A DNA stretch of 64,000 bases from Erythrobacter mangrovi (GTDB lineage: Bacteria; Pseudomonadota; Alphaproteobacteria; Sphingomonadales; Sphingomonadaceae). This document shows, one piece after another, positions 60,910-64,000 of the stretch. The notes under the pieces are model-generated. The model saw nothing but the letters and a program-made list of their open reading frames with translations. It was not told the DNA's origin and did not search any database. The position numbers and the translations under genes were made by a program. The stretch spans positions 124,001 through 188,000 of the forward strand of contig NZ_CP053921.1 of the NCBI RefSeq assembly GCF_013260645.1, written 5' to 3'. Position 1 is the first letter of the stretch; every line of letters begins with the position of its first letter.

Positions 60910-62460
60910 ATGCGCTTTACACTACCGTTCCTGGCAGCTTTATTCTTGGCGACACCCGCCCAGGCCGATTGGTATGAGGCACAGTCCGATCATTTCGTTG
61001 TATACGCGGACGACCGCTGGCAGGATGTCCAGAAATTTTCTGAAGCGCTAGAGCGGTATCACTCGGCCCTGACCTTCCTGCTGTCCCGCGAGGCAGAAGT
61101 TCCCAGCCCGTCCAATCGCGTCACAATTTTTGTGGTCGGGAACGGGAGCAAAGTACGAAAACTGGTGGGGGACGATGCCAAGAACGTCGCGGGCTTCTAC
61201 ATCCCGAGAGCGGGTGGGTCGTTGGCCTTCGTACCGAACATCAGCCTCACGAGTGGAGAAACAAACTTCTCCATGATCGTGCTGCTGCACGAATACGCCC
61301 ACCATTTCCTGCTTTCGAGCACTCGCTATGAAATGCCGCGCTGGCTCAACGAAGGAGCTGCGGAGTTCTTCGCCTCGGCGAAGTTCGGGAAGGACCGGAG
61401 CCTTTCGATTGGTCGCCCCGCATACCATCGCGCCGGCGAACTGGCATACGCCAAGGACGTCACTGTTGCAGAGCTGCTCGATCCCGATCTCTATGCAAAG
61501 CGACACGGGCAAGCATTTGATGCCTTTTACGGCAGAGCCTGGGCGCTGTTTCACTACCTGTACTTTTCGGACACCAGAAGAGGGCAGCTGGAGTCATATC
61601 AGCTTGCCATAGGCTCCGGTGCGAGCGCTCAGTCCGCGGCAGCAAAGGTATTTGGCGACCTTGGTGTTCTGCAGAAGGACCTCGATCGCTACCTGGATCG
61701 GCGAAGCCTGTCGGTTTGGAACTTGGGTCCAAGCAGGCTTCCCATCGGCGACATCGCCATTCGTCCCTTACGAGAGGGAGAAGCAGCCGTAATGCCACTG
61801 CGGATCCGGTCGCAGCGCGGGGTGACGCGCGAACAGGCACTTGAACTGCTACCTGAAGTCCAGGCGGTAGCCGAAAGATACCCGGATGACGCGGCAGTGC
61901 TCTCCGCGCTTGCGGAAGCCGAGCATGATGCAGGGCACCACGCCCAGGCCGTTTCAGCGGCAGACCGGGCGATCGCCATCGATCCTGCCGTCAAGAACGC
62001 CTACCGGCAGAAGGCCCTGGCCCTCTTTGCCTTGGCCGAAGACGCACAGGACAAAGACACCGCTTACAAGGCAGCGATGCAACCGTTCTCTGCTCTCAAC
62101 AAGTTAGAACCTGACCATCCTCTGCCCTTGATGTACTACTATTTCAGCTTTCTGGAGCGTGGGGTCGAGCCCAACGAGACTGCGCGGCATGCTCTAGAGC
62201 GGGCATCCGAACTTGCCCCATTCGACCAAGGGCTGGCGATGAACCTTGCGTTGCTGCAGGCGAGCGAAGGCAAGATTGAACTAGCAAGGTTTACCATGGC
62301 TCCGGTTGCTGCCAGCCCCCACGGCGGTAGTTTCGCCAGCCGGGCGAAGCGTTACCGCCAGGCAATGGAAAGCGTGGCCGAAGGCACACCGTGGCGCCCA
62401 AGCCGCGATATCGAGGTCGAGGATATCGTCATTGGCAGTGGGCCCCTCAGCCAAGATTGA
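60910..62460 (+). CDS. Secreted zincin metalloprotease-like protein with TPR region
   Basis: 516 residues with a signal peptide (about 1-19), a DUF1570/gluzincin-type domain whose metal motif is HEYAHH (His127, Glu128, His131) and the downstream NEGAAEFF carrying the third ligand. A TPR-like C-terminal half (about 325-470; AVSAADRAIAIDPAVKNAY, ASELAPFDQGLAMNLALLQ) follows. Start at 60910 is required by the signal peptide. Function and substrate unknown. Confidence 0.82.
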   Translation: MRFTLPFLAALFLATPAQADWYEAQSDHFVVYADDRWQDVQKFSEALERYHSALTFLLSREAEVPSPSNRVTIFVVGNGSKVRKLVGDDAKNVAGFYIPRAGGSLAFVPNISLTSGETNFSMIVLLHEYAHHFLLSSTRYEMPRWLNEGAAEFFASAKFGKDRSLSIGRPAYHRAGELAYAKDVTVAELLDPDLYAKRHGQAFDAFYGRAWALFHYLYFSDTRRGQLESYQLAIGSGASAQSAAAKVFGDLGVLQKDLDRYLDRRSLSVWNLGPSRLPIGDIAIRPLREGEAAVMPLRIRSQRGVTREQALELLPEVQAVAERYPDDAAVLSALAEAEHDAGHHAQAVSAADRAIAIDPAVKNAYRQKALALFALAEDAQDKDTAYKAAMQPFSALNKLEPDHPLPLMYYYFSFLERGVEPNETARHALERASELAPFDQGLAMNLALLQASEGKIELARFTMAPVAASPHGGSFASRAKRYRQAMESVAEGTPWRPSRDIEVEDIVIGSGPLSQD

Positions 62461-62469
62461 GCCAACGCG

Positions 62470-62832
62470 CTATTTCTTGCCGAATAGCCCGCTGGCCATG
62501 TCGGCTATGTCGTTGAGTGGGTTGCCATCGCCGTCGCGATCGAGCGATTTCAGGATACCGGCAGCTTGCGGATGGTCCTTCAGCGTGTTGGCGAATTCCA
62601 TCAGTGATCCTTCGCCGCCTATCTGTTCGACGATCTGATTGAGTGTCCCCGTGTCGAGCCCGGTCTTGGCCGCGGCCAGTTCGACCGTGTCACCGTGCAT
62701 CTGATGCGATTGGCTGAGCGCGGCGATCGCCTTTTCCGCGATTCCCGGATTGATCCCCACCTTGGCCGCGAGGTTGGCGACGTCGTCGGGTGAGCCGGCA
62801 ATCTTCTTGAGTACGCTATCGAAGAGACTCAT
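62470..62832 (-). CDS. Small DUF937/YidB-like protein
   Basis: 120 residues starting MSLFDSVLKKIAG, helical, with a DRDGDGNPLNDI loop that fits an EF-hand-like calcium-binding pattern near the C-terminus. The general look resembles DUF937 (YidB-like) proteins; membership is not certain. Convergent with the zincin gene, downstream of pckA on the same strand but behind its terminator. Confidence 0.65.
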   Translation of the reverse strand: MSLFDSVLKKIAGSPDDVANLAAKVGINPGIAEKAIAALSQSHQMHGDTVELAAAKTGLDTGTLNQIVEQIGGEGSLMEFANTLKDHPQAAGILKSLDRDGDGNPLNDIADMASGLFGKK

Positions 62833-62896
62833 TTGCAATCTCCTTGCGGTCGGGGGAGCCACAGCCCTTTAAGACCATCAAGATGACGAAAAGATG

Positions 62897-62925
62897 GCCC
62901 CCGGTCCGGTTTCCCGGCCGGGGGC
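62897..62925 (-). terminator. Terminator of pckA
   Basis: GCCCCCGG (62897-62904) pairs with CCGGGGGC (62918-62925), extended inward by CCGG/CCGG after a bulge. On the minus strand it is followed by a TCTTTTCG run (plus-strand CGAAAAGA, 62888-62894). Confidence 0.85.
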
Positions 62926-62969
62926 TCTCCTCTCCAACTCGTGTGCTCCGGTTCAAGGAGCGAAAGGGT

Positions 62970-64000
62970 TCAAGCGGCGATAGGTGCCGCGTCGCGGACG
63001 CCCTGGTCCACATGGGCCGCGAAAGGTTCAAAATTGTCGGCAAAGAGCTGCACCAGCTTCTGCGCGGTGCGGTCGTACTCGTCCTTGTCGGCCCAAGTCG
63101 TGCGCGGGTCGAGGATCGTGCTGTCGACCCCCGGGACGCTGATCGGGACTTCGAAGCCGAAATTGGCATCCTTGCGGAATTCGGCGCTGTTGAGCGAACC
63201 ATCGAGGGCAGCGTTGAGCAGCGCGCGGGTGGCCTTGATCGGCATGCGGCTGCCGGTGCCGTACTTGCCACCGGTCCAGCCGGTGTTGACCAGCCAGCAC
63301 TGCACTTCGCCCTTGGCAATACGCTCCTTGAGGAGGTTGCCGTAGACGCTGGGGTGGCGTGGCATGAAAGGAGCACCAAAGCAGGTGCTGAAGGTGGCTT
63401 CGGGCTCGGTCACCCCGATTTCGGTTCCCGCGACCTTGGCGGTGTAGCCCGACAGGAAGTAATACATCGCCTGGTCGGGTGTCAGTCGCGCGATCGGCGG
63501 CAGCACGCCGAAGGCATCGGCCGTGAGCATGATCACGTTCGACGGCGGCGGGCCCATATTCTCGGCCGAAGTGTTCGGGATCGAACTGAGCGGATAGGCG
63601 CCGCGGGTGTTCTCAGCCAGACTGTTGTCGTCAAGGTCGATCTCGCCCGCGTCGTTCATCACGACGTTTTCGAGCACCGTGTCTTCCATCTTGGTGGTGG
63701 CGTAAATCTCAGGCTCTGCCTCGGGCGAGAGGCGGATCATCTTGGCATAGCAACCGCCTTCGAAATTGAAGACGGCGGTATCCGACCAGCCATGCTCGTC
63801 GTCACCGATCAGCGTGCGGCTGGCATCGGCGGACAGCGTGGTCTTGCCAGTGCCCGACAGGCCAAAGAACACGGCGGTCTTGCCGTCAGGACCGACATTC
63901 GCCGAGCAGTGCATCGGCATGACGCCCTTGGTCGGGAGCAGGTAGTTGAGGATGCCGAAGACGCTCTTCTTCATCTCGCCTGCGTATTTGGTGCCGCCGA
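62970..64000 (-). CDS. pckA: Phosphoenolpyruvate carboxykinase (ATP), 5' part outside window
   Basis: The C-terminal about 343 residues are visible; the frame runs off the right edge (…[14 protein letters not shown]). Motifs are [11 protein letters not shown], the kinase P-loop [32 protein letters not shown] and [12 protein letters not shown] with the substrate Arg in [12 protein letters not shown]. It converts oxaloacetate to PEP with ATP in gluconeogenesis. A terminator lies just downstream. Confidence 0.96.
   Translation of the reverse strand, partial: GGTKYAGEMKKSVFGILNYLLPTKGVMPMHCSANVGPDGKTAVFFGLSGTGKTTLSADASRTLIGDDEHGWSDTAVFNFEGGCYAKMIRLSPEAEPEIYATTKMEDTVLENVVMNDAGEIDLDDNSLAENTRGAYPLSSIPNTSAENMGPPPSNVIMLTADAFGVLPPIARLTPDQAMYYFLSGYTAKVAGTEIGVTEPEATFSTCFGAPFMPRHPSVYGNLLKERIAKGEVQCWLVNTGWTGGKYGTGSRMPIKATRALLNAALDGSLNSAEFRKDANFGFEVPISVPGVDSTILDPRTTWADKDEYDRTAQKLVQLFADNFEPFAAHVDQGVRDAAPIAA

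Overview
The window is a GC-rich chromosomal segment of an alphaproteobacterium. It is most likely a sphingomonad of the Erythrobacter/Altererythrobacter type, inferred from gene content rather than from any search. Pointers are a CcrM-type GANTC methyltransferase, the alphaproteobacterial three-piece transhydrogenase (pntA1-pntA2-pntB) behind a tiny aa3-oxidase subunit IV, a DUF1285-NUDIX-CCA transferase run, GlxA-type regulators, a large TonB-dependent receptor, secreted DUF885 proteins and a CpaF ATPase. No tRNA, rRNA, CRISPR array, integrase or transposase was seen. Almost all the sequence is coding, with short operons and many 1-8 bp overlaps.

Layout. 1-8 kb: a partial transglutaminase-like protein and a secreted M16 zinc protease converge on a TonB-dependent receptor. 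7.4-13.5 kb: purS-purQ, a membrane GGDEF-EAL protein, glmS, and a PIN/ribbon-helix-helix toxin-antitoxin pair directly upstream of glmS with its own palindromic operator. 13.7-16.9 kb: a solitary cpaF, small proteins, an EamA exporter and an entericidin-like lipoprotein. 17-23 kb (minus strand): dgt, a Rossmann protein, a BASS transporter, an ABA4-like membrane protein and an acyl-CoA ligase look like one operon, with a secreted subtilase gene upstream.

23.3-31.5 kb is a long minus-strand run. It starts with aa3 subunit IV and transhydrogenase, continues into a small anchored protein, and ends with four exported proteins of unknown joint function: TPR protein, parallel beta-helix protein, diheme cytochrome and anchored alpha/beta hydrolase. 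The last three are translationally coupled. 31.7-36.5 kb: an NtrC-type regulator with altered sigma-54 motifs, an SDR gene behind a leader that can sequester its ribosome-binding site, folP, and a thioredoxin/CcdA pair.

36.5-42.3 kb is the accessory part. It holds a 2OG-Fe(II) oxygenase, a decayed 3' fragment of ccrM, an unrecognised lower-GC gene, intact ccrM with a control region containing a perfect DnaA box and seven GANTC sites, a DUF305 protein, a cold-shock protein and rnhB. 42.3-49.5 kb: PQQ-type sugar dehydrogenase lipoprotein, GNAT, DUF1285-NUDIX-CCA transferase, a secreted two-domain protein and parC. 49.6-52.5 kb: a GST, a cysteine hydrolase and an isocyanide-hydratase-like protein divergent from a GlxA regulator. 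52.6-64 kb: two DUF885 proteins, a tandem cysteine desulfurase pair with a [2Fe-2S] ferredoxin, a TonB-type protein behind a Zur-like palindrome, a zincin-TPR protein and the 3' part of pckA.

The strongest candidates for something undescribed are the ccrM control region, the ccrM-fragment/foreign-gene insertion, the SDR leader switch and the four-gene exported-protein operon. No complete novel defence or mobile system is visible.
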